Of a DNA stretch of 64,000 nucleotides, positions 1 to 7,983 are shown piece after piece; position 1 is the stretch's first letter; every line of letters starts with the position of its first letter. Origin of the DNA: Noviherbaspirillum humi. GTDB lineage: Bacteria; Pseudomonadota; Gammaproteobacteria; Burkholderiales; Burkholderiaceae_D. Location of the stretch: assembly GCF_900188095.1 (NCBI RefSeq), contig NZ_FZOT01000006.1, forward strand, positions 175,972 to 239,971, written 5' to 3'. A program made the position numbers and the translations under genes. Under the pieces are notes generated by a model that was not told where the DNA came from, made no database searches, and saw only the letters and a list, made by a program, of their open reading frames with translations.

Positions 1-349
1 GGAAACTGGCCAGCGTTCCGAGCGCGGCCTGATCGCCGCCGTCTTCGTCAATCGTCTGAAGCAGGGCATGCTGCTGCAGACCGATCCCACGGTGATCTAC
101 GGCATGGGCGACAAATTCCAGGGCAATATCCGCAAGCGCGACCTGGAAACCGATACGCCTTACAACACCTATACCCGTCCGGGCCTGCCGCCGACGCCGA
201 TCGCGCTGCCGGGCGCCGAATCGCTTGCGGCGGCACTGCGTCCGGCCCAGAGCGATGCCTTGTATTTCGTCGCCCGGGGCAACGGCACCAGTGAATTCTC
301 CCGAACCCTCGCCGACCACAACCGCGCGGTGAACAAATACCAGCGATAA
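1..349 (+). CDS. mltG: Endolytic transglycosylase MltG, C-terminal part
   Basis: The gene enters from the left edge in reading frame 2; only about the last 115 codons are present and the stop is at 347-349. MltG is an inner-membrane lytic transglycosylase that cuts nascent peptidoglycan glycan strands and limits their length. The visible part carries the YceG signature: [19 protein letters not shown], then [13 protein letters not shown], then a conserved YNTY-x-GLPPTPI segment. The Glu at the edge corresponds to the region of the family catalytic Glu, so the catalytic end of the domain is intact. It lies 27 bp before tmk, the usual mltG-tmk-holB order of betaproteobacteria, and the genes are probably co-transcribed. 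Confidence 0.93.
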   Translation, partial: ETGQRSERGLIAAVFVNRLKQGMLLQTDPTVIYGMGDKFQGNIRKRDLETDTPYNTYTRPGLPPTPIALPGAESLAAALRPAQSDALYFVARGNGTSEFSRTLADHNRAVNKYQR

Positions 350-376
350 TGGCGTTTTTCCTGCGTGAACGGTGAC

Positions 377-985
377 ATGGCTGGCGGCAAATTCATTACC
401 TTCGAAGGCATAGACGGCGCTGGCAAATCCAGCCACATCGATTTCGTGGCCAGCCTCCTGCGCCGTGCCGGCAGGACGGTCGTGCATACCCGGGAGCCGG
501 GCGGCACCCCGCTCGGCGAGAAACTGCGCGAACTGGTACTCCATGAAAAGATGCACCTCGAAACCGAGGCGCTGCTGATGTTCGCCTCGCGCCGCGAACA
601 TATCGCTCAAGTCATCGGGCCGGCGCTGGAACGCGGTGACTGGGTCATTTCCGATCGCTTCACCGATGCCACTTTTGCTTACCAGGGCGGGGGACGCCAC
701 CTCGACCTGAAAAAGCTGGAGGCGCTGGAGCAATGGGTGCATCCCAAATTGCAGCCGGATCTCACGCTGCTGTTCGACGTTCCGCTGGAAGTGGCGCGTG
801 CCCGGCTGGATGCAACACGAACCCTCGACCGCTTCGAGCAGGAAAAGGCTGACTTCTTTGCCGCCACCCGCAACGAGTATCTGCGCCGCGCCGACCAGTT
901 TCCAAACCGCTTTCGGGTCATCGACTCAACCCGAAGCATGGAGCAAGTTCAGCAACAGCTTCAGGAAATCGTTGCAAATCTCTGA
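377..985 (+). CDS. tmk: Thymidylate kinase
   Basis: Phosphorylates dTMP to dTDP with ATP in the cytoplasm, an essential step of dTTP synthesis. Seen: a P-loop GIDGAGKS within the first 20 residues, the DR motif ([16 protein letters not shown]) near residue 95, and a LID region with [13 protein letters not shown]. The length of 202 aa fits the family. An in-frame GTG at 365 would add four residues (MNGD); I prefer the ATG at 377 because it gives the usual family start just before [10 protein letters not shown] and has a GGTGA ribosome-binding-like stretch before it. Second gene of the mltG-tmk-holB cluster. Confidence 0.96.
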   Translation: MAGGKFITFEGIDGAGKSSHIDFVASLLRRAGRTVVHTREPGGTPLGEKLRELVLHEKMHLETEALLMFASRREHIAQVIGPALERGDWVISDRFTDATFAYQGGGRHLDLKKLEALEQWVHPKLQPDLTLLFDVPLEVARARLDATRTLDRFEQEKADFFAATRNEYLRRADQFPNRFRVIDSTRSMEQVQQQLQEIVANL

Positions 986-1075
986 TTTAGAATTGAAATT
1001 GCGTTTCGTGTGACAGTTTGCGTGTGACAGTCCACATTAAGCAGCTTCCTTAAGCCTTTGAAGTAAAGCATATTC

Positions 1076-2119
1076 ATGCCTTCCCACCTTTTTCCATGGC
1101 AGGTCAGTGACTGGCAAAAACTCCAGTCTCTACGAGAGCGCCTGCCGCACGCCATCCTGCTCCATGGGCCGGAAGGCATCGGCAAAACCAATTTCGCGGA
1201 ACGCTTTGCCCAATCGCTCCTGTGCCAGGCGCCTTTGGCGGATGGCCAAGCGTGCGATGCTTGCGACTCCTGCGGCTGGTTCGTCCAATACAGCCACCCG
1301 GATTACCGCAGGGTGCGGCCCGAGGCGCTCGACGAGGAGGCGGAACAGGAGGGTGGCGACGCGGAGGAGGAAGGCGAGAAGAAATCCGGAAAAGCCGCCA
1401 AGGCGCCGTCCAAGGAAATCAAGATCGCCCAGATCCGGGCCTTGGCCGACTTCGTCAACATTTCCACCCATCGCCAAGGCTTGCGCATCATTCTGCTTTA
1501 TCCGGCGGAGACCCTGAACAGCATGGCCGCCAACGCACTTCTGAAAACACTTGAGGAACCCCCGCCAAATACTCTGTTTTTACTGGTTTCTCATGGCATC
1601 GATCGCTTGCTGCCCACCATACTCTCACGTTGCCGGAAGATCGCCTTGTCCACGCCTGCGCGTGAGGCTGCGCTTGCATGGCTGGAACAGGCCGGCGTGC
1701 CAGACGCCGAATCCAGTTTGGCGGAGCAGGGAGGCGCGCCGTTGCTCGCGCAGGCGTTCGCCGCCCAAGGCGGGCCGGAAGTGTTGCAGGAACTGCTGCA
1801 AGCCTTGTCAAGGCCGAGTGCAGACCAGGCGCTGAAGACCGCCGACCGCATGCAAAAGATACCGGTCCCGGATGTTGTATCCTGGCTGCAACGCTGGACT
1901 TATGACCTCTTGGCGTCGAAATTATCTGGCAGAATTCGCTATTACCCCCGTTACCACAAAGAAATTTTCTCGCTGGCAACTATGGCAAGCACAGATGGCC
2001 TGCTGGAATTGACCCAGCGCTTCAAGGATAGGCGGGCGATTGCGGAACACCCGCTCTCGGCGAAGCTGTTTCTCGAGGATACGCTGCTGGAATATGCCAG
2101 CGCATTCTCAAGCAGATAG
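1076..2119 (+). CDS. holB: DNA polymerase III subunit delta'
   Basis: Subunit of the clamp-loader complex that opens the beta clamp at primer-template junctions. Seen: AAA+ fold with P-loop GPEGIGKT near residue 25, a zinc-binding cysteine cluster (CQAPLADGQACDACDSC) near residues 50-65, the TLEEPPPNTLFLLVSH segment, and the SRC motif (LSRCRK), all typical of delta'. Between the zinc module and the sensor region lies a very acidic, then basic, insertion (about residues 82-120, rich in Glu and Lys), of a kind I associate with betaproteobacterial HolB. 347 aa, slightly longer than the E. coli protein because of this insertion. Follows tmk after 90 bp and precedes a PilZ gene by 24 bp. Confidence 0.94.
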   Translation: MPSHLFPWQVSDWQKLQSLRERLPHAILLHGPEGIGKTNFAERFAQSLLCQAPLADGQACDACDSCGWFVQYSHPDYRRVRPEALDEEAEQEGGDAEEEGEKKSGKAAKAPSKEIKIAQIRALADFVNISTHRQGLRIILLYPAETLNSMAANALLKTLEEPPPNTLFLLVSHGIDRLLPTILSRCRKIALSTPAREAALAWLEQAGVPDAESSLAEQGGAPLLAQAFAAQGGPEVLQELLQALSRPSADQALKTADRMQKIPVPDVVSWLQRWTYDLLASKLSGRIRYYPRYHKEIFSLATMASTDGLLELTQRFKDRRAIAEHPLSAKLFLEDTLLEYASAFSSR

Positions 2120-2143
2120 CAACGTCATTAATCAAGGGAATAC

Positions 2144-2539
2144 ATGGCCGAGAATTCTCTAGCAACGGCAGCACCGCCTGCCGGCGGGACGGTGGTCGCG
2201 CCGCGCCCTTCGGTGCTGTCGCTTCCGATCCGGGAAAAAGCCGCTCTCTACGCGGCCTACATGCCTTTTCTCGCCAACGGCGGCATCTTCGTGCCCACCA
2301 GCAAACCCTACAAGCTGGGCGAGGAAATCTACCTGATCCTGACACTGCTGAGCGATCCCACCAAATACCCGGTAGCTGGGCGCATCGCCTGGATCACGCC
2401 TTCCGGCGCCAACAATGGCAAGGCGCAAGGCATTGGCGTGCATTTCTCCGCCGACGAAAGCGGCCACCGGGTGAAAATGCGGATTGAGGAAATCCTTGGC
2501 GCGGCACTGCGTTCCTCCCGCGCCACCCACACGCTCTGA
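2144..2539 (+). CDS. PilZ-domain protein
   Basis: 131 aa single-domain protein matching the PilZ family in its position after holB and in its core (SLPIREKAALYAAYMPFL, NGGIFVPTSKPYKLGEEIYL, GRIAWITPSGANNGKAQGIGVHF). The RxxxR / (D/N)xSxxG c-di-GMP-binding signature is not clear: the N-terminal arginine motif is missing and NGGIFV stands where DxSxxG would be. This resembles the type IV pilus assembly protein PilZ, which does not bind c-di-GMP itself, so a pilus-biogenesis or partner-binding role is the likelier inference. Likely translated as part of the holB operon. Confidence 0.85.
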   Translation: MAENSLATAAPPAGGTVVAPRPSVLSLPIREKAALYAAYMPFLANGGIFVPTSKPYKLGEEIYLILTLLSDPTKYPVAGRIAWITPSGANNGKAQGIGVHFSADESGHRVKMRIEEILGAALRSSRATHTL

Positions 2540-2547
2540 CGCCGTTC

Positions 2548-3045
2548 ATGGGTTTTGCACATCGAATTGCCCGGCTGGAAGATCTGCCGCAGATCGTTGC
2601 AATCTATAACAGCACCATACCCTCGCGCCAGGTCACGGCGGACATTGAGCCGGTCAGCACGTCATCCCGCCATCCCTGGTTTGCCCAGCATGACCCGGCC
2701 CGCCGCCCGCTGTGGGTGGCAGAGGAGGCAGGGCAGATCATCGGATGGCTGTCATTTTCGGATTTCTATGGACGTCCGGCCTATGCCGGCACCAGCGAGC
2801 TCTCGATCTACATCGCCGGCTCGCATCGCCGGCGCGGCCTCGGCGCCTATTTCCTTCAGCAGGCAATCACAGCCGCACCGCGCTTGCGGGTTCATACCTT
2901 GCTGGGGTTCATTTTCGGCCATAACGCGCCAAGCCTGCGCCTGTTCGAACGCTTCAGCTTCCAGCGCTGGGGCTTGCTGCCTCGCGTGGCGACACTGGAT
3001 GGCGTCGAGCGCGACCTGGCCATCCTGGGCCGACGCCTGGACTGA
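2548..3045 (+). CDS. GNAT N-acetyltransferase, phosphinothricin-acetyltransferase-like
   Basis: 165 aa GNAT enzyme, predicted to transfer an acetyl group from acetyl-CoA to a small amine. Seen: N-terminal RIARLEDLPQIVAIYNSTIPS, typical of the PAT/YncA branch; the acetyl-CoA-binding loop RRRGLGAYFLQQAI near residue 95; and the C-terminal FIFGHNAPSLRLFERFSFQRWG segment. The substrate cannot be read from sequence (methionine sulfoximine, phosphinothricin and related amino acids are known for this branch). It begins 8 bp after the PilZ gene and ends just before a palindromic repeat element. Confidence 0.85.
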   Translation: MGFAHRIARLEDLPQIVAIYNSTIPSRQVTADIEPVSTSSRHPWFAQHDPARRPLWVAEEAGQIIGWLSFSDFYGRPAYAGTSELSIYIAGSHRRRGLGAYFLQQAITAAPRLRVHTLLGFIFGHNAPSLRLFERFSFQRWGLLPRVATLDGVERDLAILGRRLD

Positions 3046-3060
3046 GCATCGGCAGCTACA

Positions 3061-3329
3061 AGAGCCTGTTCAGTATCTTTGTGGCATGTGCGCAGCCACG
3101 CGAACCGGTCGAATGCTAGGCGCGGCGACGCGACGTAGCGGGGCTACGGCAAGGAGCCGCAACGACCCAGGCGATCGGTTCCCGTGGCTGCCCGAAGGGT
3201 TCAAGCAGGAAGGGCGCATTGCGGCGTTGCGGCGCTTGCACAGGGGCCCACCCTGAGCGGCGCGCCGTGCCTTGCACTGCATCCCTTCCTGCTTGAACGC
3301 ACATGCCACAAAGATACTGAACAGGCTCT
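3061..3329. repeat. 269-bp MITE-like palindromic repeat with 32-bp perfect terminal inverted repeats
   Basis: The ends 3061-3092 and 3298-3329 are exact reverse complements over 32 bp; the outer end begins AGAGCCTGTTCAGTATCTTT. Inside are two further inverted-repeat pairs: 3092-3110 with about 3174-3193 (imperfect, around CAGCCACG/CGTGGCTG) and 3199-3214 with 3283-3298 (16 bp perfect). A small hairpin CGTAGC/GCTACG lies at 3134-3148. The whole element can fold as a three-way or cloverleaf structure. The tip (CTGTTCA...TTTGTGG) resembles ends of IS256-type elements, so a non-autonomous derivative is plausible, but no transposase is present and no clear target-site duplication is visible. It ends 17 bp before tatD. 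Confidence 0.85.
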
Positions 3330-3346
3330 GAGCTCCGCGGCGTAAA

Positions 3347-4150
3347 ATGCGGCCCATGTTCATCGATTCCCACTGCCATATCGATTTTCCGGAACTGGCC
3401 GAGCGCCTCCCGGAAATTCTCGACCGCATGGCCGACAACAAGGTCACGCACGCCCTGTGCGTTTGCGTCGATCTGCCCGACTTTCCCAAAGTGCTCGCCG
3501 TCGCCGAGAACCATGACAACGTTTTCGCCTCGGTCGGCGTTCATCCCGACTATGAGGAAACGCCGGAGCCGGACGTCGACCAGCTGGTTTCCCTGTCGCA
3601 GCATCCCAAGGTGGTCGCCATCGGCGAGACCGGGCTGGATTACTACCGGCTCAGCGGCGACCTGGAATGGCAGCGGCAGCGCTTCCGCACCCATATCCGC
3701 GCGTCCCGCGCCAGCGGCAAGCCGCTGATCATCCATACCCGCTCGGCGTCGGAAGACACCATCCGCATCATGCGCGAAGAGGGCGCCGGCACCGCCGACG
3801 GCGGCGCGGGTGGCGTCATGCATTGCTTCACCGAGTCGATGGAAGTCGCCCAGGCGGCGATGGAGCTCGGCTTCTACATTTCCTTTTCCGGCATCGTCAC
3901 CTTCAAGAGCGCCAAGGCGCTGCAGGAAGTGGCGCGGGCGGTGCCGCTGGAGCGCATGCTGATCGAGACCGATTCGCCTTATCTCGCGCCGGTGCCTTAC
4001 CGCGGCAAGACCAATGAGCCCGGCTTCGTGCGCCATGTCGGCGAGTTCCTGGCCGATCTGAAGGGCGTGCCGCTGGAGCAGCTGGCGCGCCAGACCAGCG
4101 AGAATTTTTTCCGCCTGTTCCCGGCGGCGCAGGCGGTGGTCCATGGCTGA
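3347..4150 (+). CDS. TatD-family metal-dependent hydrolase (YcfH type)
   Basis: 267 aa TIM-barrel hydrolase. Family members are metal-dependent DNases or related hydrolases; the cellular substrate of this branch is uncertain. Seen: metal ligands DSHCHID near residue 7, GETGLDYYR near residue 95, HTR near 128, HCFTES near 155, and the terminal ETDSPYLAP near 208. An ATG at 3356 (MFIDSHCH) is the alternative start and gives a more typical N terminus. No strong ribosome-binding site precedes either start because the palindromic repeat ends only 17 bp upstream, so the repeat probably replaced the native leader. Overlaps the ankyrin gene by 8 bp, implying coupled translation. Confidence 0.93.
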   Translation: MRPMFIDSHCHIDFPELAERLPEILDRMADNKVTHALCVCVDLPDFPKVLAVAENHDNVFASVGVHPDYEETPEPDVDQLVSLSQHPKVVAIGETGLDYYRLSGDLEWQRQRFRTHIRASRASGKPLIIHTRSASEDTIRIMREEGAGTADGGAGGVMHCFTESMEVAQAAMELGFYISFSGIVTFKSAKALQEVARAVPLERMLIETDSPYLAPVPYRGKTNEPGFVRHVGEFLADLKGVPLEQLARQTSENFFRLFPAAQAVVHG

Positions 4151-4832
4151 CCGGCCTCGCCCGGACAAGGCGCGGCGGCGCCTGATTGGCGCGATCGCGG
4201 CTGGCGGCGTGTGCGCGCTGGCGCCGGACATTGCAGTCGGCGGCGCTTACGAGGATTACTTTCGTGCCGTCGCCACCGATGGCGCATCCACGGTTCGCTC
4301 CCTCCTACAGCGCGGCTTCGACGTCAATGCCACCGAGCCCCAGCGCGGCGATACCGGGCTGATCCTGGCGCTGCGGGAAGACTGCATGAAGGTGTTCGAC
4401 GTCCTGCTCAATGCGCCGAACGTCAATCTGGAAGCCCGTTCCGGCAATGGCGATACCGCCCTCATGATCGCCGCCTACAAGACCAACCTGCCGGCCGTCA
4501 AGGCCCTGCTCGACAAGGGTGCGGAAGTGAACCGGCCCGGCTGGGCCGCGCTGCATTATGCCGCGGCCGCCGGCAGCAACGACATCGTCGCGCTGCTGCT
4601 GGAGCGCTATGCCTACATCGATGCCGAATCGCCCAACAAGACCACGCCCATCATGATGGCGGCGCGCGGCGGGCATATCCTGACGGTGAAGCTGCTGCTC
4701 GACGAAGGAGCCGACGTCACCCTCAAGAATGATCAGGGCATGACGGCAATAGACTTCGCCGAGAAATTCAACCACAAAGATATCGCCGAAGGCTTGACCT
4801 ACCGCCTGCGGAAGATGGGCAAGCTGCCCTGA
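4143..4832 (+). CDS. Ankyrin-repeat protein with signal peptide
   Basis: 229 aa. The N terminus RRRLIGAIAAGGVCALAPDIAVG looks like an export signal with a double-arginine start, so Sec or possibly Tat export to the periplasm is inferred. It is followed by about five ankyrin repeats (for example NGDTALMIAAYKTNLPAVKA, GWAALHYAAAAGSNDIVALL, TPIMMAARGGHILTVKLLLD, GMTAIDFAEKFNHKDIAEGL). Ankyrin repeats mediate protein-protein contacts; the partner is unknown. The start codon sits inside the end of tatD, a pairing I recall as common in Burkholderiales. The gene ends 4 bp from the convergent sensor kinase gene. Confidence 0.85.
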   Translation: MADRPRPDKARRRLIGAIAAGGVCALAPDIAVGGAYEDYFRAVATDGASTVRSLLQRGFDVNATEPQRGDTGLILALREDCMKVFDVLLNAPNVNLEARSGNGDTALMIAAYKTNLPAVKALLDKGAEVNRPGWAALHYAAAAGSNDIVALLLERYAYIDAESPNKTTPIMMAARGGHILTVKLLLDEGADVTLKNDQGMTAIDFAEKFNHKDIAEGLTYRLRKMGKLP

Positions 4833-4836
4833 TCGG

Positions 4837-6180
4837 CTAGCAGGGCAGGGTGAGGATCGCTTCCAGGCCGCCGTCGGCGCGGTTGCGCAGTTCGATCTTT
4901 CCGCCATGCTGCTCGGCGATGTTGCGCGCGATCGCCAGGCCGAGACCGGTGCCCCCGGTATCGCGGGACCGCGAGGTCTCCAGCCTGTAGAACGGATCGA
5001 ACACTTTTTCCAGCTGGTCTTCCGGAATACCCGGCCCGTGGTCGCGCACGCTGACCAGCACGACGCCTGGTCCGCGCTGCACCGTGACATCGGCGCGCCG
5101 GCCGTATTTTGCGGCATTGTCCACGAGATTGGTCAGGCAACGCCGCAGCGCCAGCGGCCGGCCGGGTAGCGACATGCCGGTGCTGCCGGAGAAACTGACC
5201 GCCTGACCGGCATCGCTGGCATCGGTGCAGACGCTGTCGACCAGCGAGTCCAGGTCCAGCCGCTGCACGGGTTCGCTCGCATCCAGGCTGCGCGCCAGGT
5301 CGAGCCCTTCGCGCACCATGCCCTGCATGGCCGATAGGTCGCCCAGCAGCTTGCCGCGCAGTTCCTCGTCGCCGACCTTTTCCAGCCGCAGCCGCATGCG
5401 TGTCAGCGGCGTCTGCAAGTCATGAGTGATCGCCGCCAGCATGTGGGTTTGCTGCCGGATGTGGCGGCGGATGCGGGATTGCATGGCATTGAAGGCGGCT
5501 GCGGCCTGGCGGATTTCCGTCGCCCCGGCCTCGGGCAGCGGCGGCCGTTCCATGTCGCCGCCGAGCGCGGTCGCTGCCTGAGCCAGCCGTTTGACCGGCG
5601 CCGTCGCCATGCGCGCAATGAAAGCCGCAAGCACCCCAATGCTGAGGATGAAAAGGATGGCCTGCACCGTGAAGTCGGGGCGTGCCCGGGGCCGCATGCG
5701 GCCGGCAGGACGGGGCGGACGGGAGACGAGCAAAAGGCGGTCGCCGTCCGGCAACTGCACCAGAAGCGGCTCGCAGGGCAGTCGGCCGTCGCCGCGCCGT
5801 CCCTCGTCGAACGGCGGCGGGCAAAGCCCGGGACCGGGCTCCGCCGCCGCGACACGGAAACCGCCCGGCAGGCGCTGGTCGACCGCTGCGGCCAGCGATC
5901 CCTCGTCCGCCTCGCGTTCGCGCGCCTGCCCGGCAGGCCGGATATCGATGCCGACGCCGACCGCGGCCCGCGCCAGTTCGGGCCGCAATGCCGGCGAGAC
6001 GCGCTCGAAGGAAAGCAGGAACTGGGATACCCGCTCGGCCGCTTGCGCGTAGCGGAAATCGCGAATCATTTCCTGGCGCTCGCTCATCGCGAAGCCGAGC
6101 GTCAGCGTTGCCGAGATGACGATGCCGCCCAGCAGGATCAGGAAGATCCGGCTGCTCATGCTTGAAAAAAGCCGCATCAT
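4837..6180 (-). CDS. Sensor histidine kinase, EnvZ/OmpB-like, envelope sensing
   Basis: 447 aa inner-membrane kinase of a two-component system. Seen in order: an N-terminal transmembrane helix (IFLILLGGIVISATLTLGFA), a periplasmic region to about residue 170 rich in Arg, Gly and Pro, a second helix (AILFILSIGVLAAFIARM), a HAMP linker (APVKRLAQAATALGGD), the phospho-acceptor H-box ITHDLQTPLTRMR with His253, N-box NLVDNAAKYG, and G-boxes DHGPGIPEDQ and GTGLGLAI. All catalytic elements are intact. Start and stop overlap the upstream regulator by 4 bp (ATGA), so the two are translationally coupled. The neighbouring divergent gene encodes a Spy/CpxP-like protein, suggesting an envelope-stress function. 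Confidence 0.93.
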   Translation of the reverse strand: MMRLFSSMSSRIFLILLGGIVISATLTLGFAMSERQEMIRDFRYAQAAERVSQFLLSFERVSPALRPELARAAVGVGIDIRPAGQAREREADEGSLAAAVDQRLPGGFRVAAAEPGPGLCPPPFDEGRRGDGRLPCEPLLVQLPDGDRLLLVSRPPRPAGRMRPRARPDFTVQAILFILSIGVLAAFIARMATAPVKRLAQAATALGGDMERPPLPEAGATEIRQAAAAFNAMQSRIRRHIRQQTHMLAAITHDLQTPLTRMRLRLEKVGDEELRGKLLGDLSAMQGMVREGLDLARSLDASEPVQRLDLDSLVDSVCTDASDAGQAVSFSGSTGMSLPGRPLALRRCLTNLVDNAAKYGRRADVTVQRGPGVVLVSVRDHGPGIPEDQLEKVFDPFYRLETSRSRDTGGTGLGLAIARNIAEQHGGKIELRNRADGGLEAILTLPC

Positions 6181-6899
6181 TTCACGCGGCTCACCGTGGC
6201 GGCCAGCACATAGCCTTCGTTGCGCACCGTCTTGATGATCTGGGGCGAGCGCGCATCCTCGCCCAGCTTCTGGCGCAGGCGGCTGATCTGCAGATCGATG
6301 GAGCGGTCGAAGGGATCGGCATCGCGGCCCTGGGTGAGGTTGAGCAGCTGGTCGCGGCTCAGCACCCGGTTGGCGTGTTCGAGGAAGACCCGCAGCAGCC
6401 GGAACTCCGCCCCGGACAGGGCGATCACCACGCCATCGGGACTGACGAGGTGGCGTCCGGTGTAGTCCATGGTCCAGTCCTGGAAGCGGACCTGCTGGGC
6501 ATCCGGCTGCTGCATCGCCGGCGGCAGCGCCTGGGTGCGGCGCAGCACGCTGCGGATGCGGGCGAAGAGTTCGCGCGGCTCGAAAGGTTTGGGGAGGTAA
6601 TCGTCCGCCCCCATTTCAAGGCCGAGGATGCGATCCAGCGGCTCGCCGCGGGCGGTCAGCATGATGACCGGGATGGCGGAAACGGCGCGCAAGTTCCGGC
6701 ATAGCGTCAAGCCATCCTCGCCGGGCAGGTTCAGGTCCAGCACGATGAGGTCGATGCGGGCGTCATCCAGCGCCTTCCACATGCCCTTGCCATCGGCGGC
6801 AGTGGCGGTGCGGTAGCCGTTTTTTTCCAGGTATTCGGCCAGCAGCGAGCTGATGTCCGAGTCGTCATCGACGATGAGAATGCGGGCGGAATTTTCCAT
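6177..6899 (-). CDS. OmpR-family response regulator
   Basis: 240 aa. Receiver domain at residues about 6-118 with the acidic pair (LIVDDDSD), phospho-acceptor in IVLDLNLPGEDG, and the conserved Lys in LPKPFEPREL; a winged-helix trans_reg_C domain follows (SGAEFRLLRVFLEHANRVLS, then SRLRQKLGED, IKTVRNEGYVLA). I chose the ATG at 6899 (MENSARILIVDDD) rather than an upstream ATG at 7061, because the extra 54 residues show no domain and receivers normally begin here. Forms a 4-bp overlapping operon with the kinase at 4837-6180. Likely controls the divergent gene at 7247. Confidence 0.93.
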   Translation of the reverse strand: MENSARILIVDDDSDISSLLAEYLEKNGYRTATAADGKGMWKALDDARIDLIVLDLNLPGEDGLTLCRNLRAVSAIPVIMLTARGEPLDRILGLEMGADDYLPKPFEPRELFARIRSVLRRTQALPPAMQQPDAQQVRFQDWTMDYTGRHLVSPDGVVIALSGAEFRLLRVFLEHANRVLSRDQLLNLTQGRDADPFDRSIDLQISRLRQKLGEDARSPQIIKTVRNEGYVLAATVSRVK

Positions 6900-7246
6900 G
6901 GCACGATTATCGCAAGCCGCAACGAGACCGGGCAGCAGATTTGTATCATGTTTTTTCGGTCCGATAACTTGATACAGGGCGCTACAAATCTCCCTGCCGA
7001 CGACACGACTCGATACATGACGCTGCCGGGAAGACATTGAACCGATACATCGGCAAAGCAAACTTGATTCCGTCGCTCAAGCGGCTCGCATCCGCAACCG
7101 GGCCATCCATCCGGTAAGGCTGCGGCACTGCTGGCCGCATCGGCGAGGCTTGGGCAAGCCGAACCGGGCGACTGGTTCGAGGGAGCGAAACAACGCGGCC
7201 CGGCCTGCATTGGTACATCAACCCACGTTAGGACAGGAGCATGAAA
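6900..7246. promoter_or_regulatory. Divergent regulatory region between two-component system and Spy-like gene
   Basis: 347 bp without a supported gene. It should hold promoters for both directions. It contains an interrupted inverted repeat, TGTATCA (6942-6948) and TGATACA (6970-6976), nested inside a wider pair GATTTGTA (6938-6945) and TACAAATC (6983-6990), close to the regulator start. Further GATACAT words lie at 7012-7018 and 7044-7050. These repeated GATACA words are candidate operator half-sites for the adjacent OmpR-type regulator, but OmpR-family sites are usually direct repeats, so this is tentative. Confidence 0.4.
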
Positions 7247-7771
7247 ATGGAAAAAAACATGATAAGGATCTTGACCGCCGGAGCCGTCGCCATGAGCGTT
7301 GCAGCCTGCGCCGGCGCGCAGTCGCAACAGAGCCAGATGGGCGGCCCCGGCATGCGGATGCAGCACCACATGGGCGAAGAACATGAGCAGCATCATGCCG
7401 AACACATGCGTGAAATGATGACGCGCCGACTGCAGCAATTACACGACAAGCTGCAGCTCAACGCGAGTCAGGAGACTGCCTGGAACAATTACGTTGCCCG
7501 GCTGCGCCAAGTGCCTGCGCAAAGGCCCGACCGCGCGGACATGGCAAAGCTCTCGGTGCCGGATCGCATGGAACGTCATCTCGCGATGATGCGGGAGGCT
7601 GAAAAGCGGATGACAGATCACCTCGCCGCGACCAGGGAGTTTTATGCGGTGCTGAGTCCGGAGCAGCAGAAAATTTTCAATGAGCAGTTTCCGGCGGGGC
7701 GCGGAAACATGCGTTCCGGAAGAATGCAGCGGGGAGAGGATGCCGGCAAGGATACGGGTTCAAGGCCTTAA
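7247..7771 (+). CDS. Spy/CpxP-like (LTXXQ family) periplasmic protein, putative lipoprotein
   Basis: 174 aa. The N terminus has a hydrophobic stretch ending in a lipobox-like SVAAC (AVAMSVAAC), so a lipoprotein or exported protein is predicted. The mature part is rich in His, Met and Gln (MQHHMGEEHEQHHAEHMREMM), then helical, with LTXXQ-like motifs LQLNASQETAW and LSPEQQKIF. This is the pattern of Spy and CpxP, periplasmic ATP-independent chaperones or stress sensors. The Met/His-rich segment could bind metal (inference). The start at ATG 7247 gives 7-bp spacing from the CAGGAG ribosome-binding site; ATG 7241 lies too close to it. Divergent from an EnvZ/OmpR-type system. Confidence 0.75.
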   Translation: MEKNMIRILTAGAVAMSVAACAGAQSQQSQMGGPGMRMQHHMGEEHEQHHAEHMREMMTRRLQQLHDKLQLNASQETAWNNYVARLRQVPAQRPDRADMAKLSVPDRMERHLAMMREAEKRMTDHLAATREFYAVLSPEQQKIFNEQFPAGRGNMRSGRMQRGEDAGKDTGSRP

Positions 7772-7983
7772 ACAAAGCCGAAACTTCCGGCCGAACCGAT
7801 GTTGGCTGTTTTCCATGGACAACCGGATGAGCCCTCACTGATGTGCCGCCGGTTCGGCAATCGCGGCACGCCCAAGCGATCTGAAGCCGAATCGGAGCCG
7901 GTTTTCCTGATCTCAAGGCACCAGCATGCGCCCGGTCGGCGAATGGTGCTGCGAGCGACGCCTACTCTGGCGCTTCGCGGTGC

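Noticed and set aside
3061..3329. Possible intact insertion sequence
   Set aside because: Only 269 bp and no transposase frame; flanks CAGCTACA and GAGCTCCG do not show a target-site duplication.
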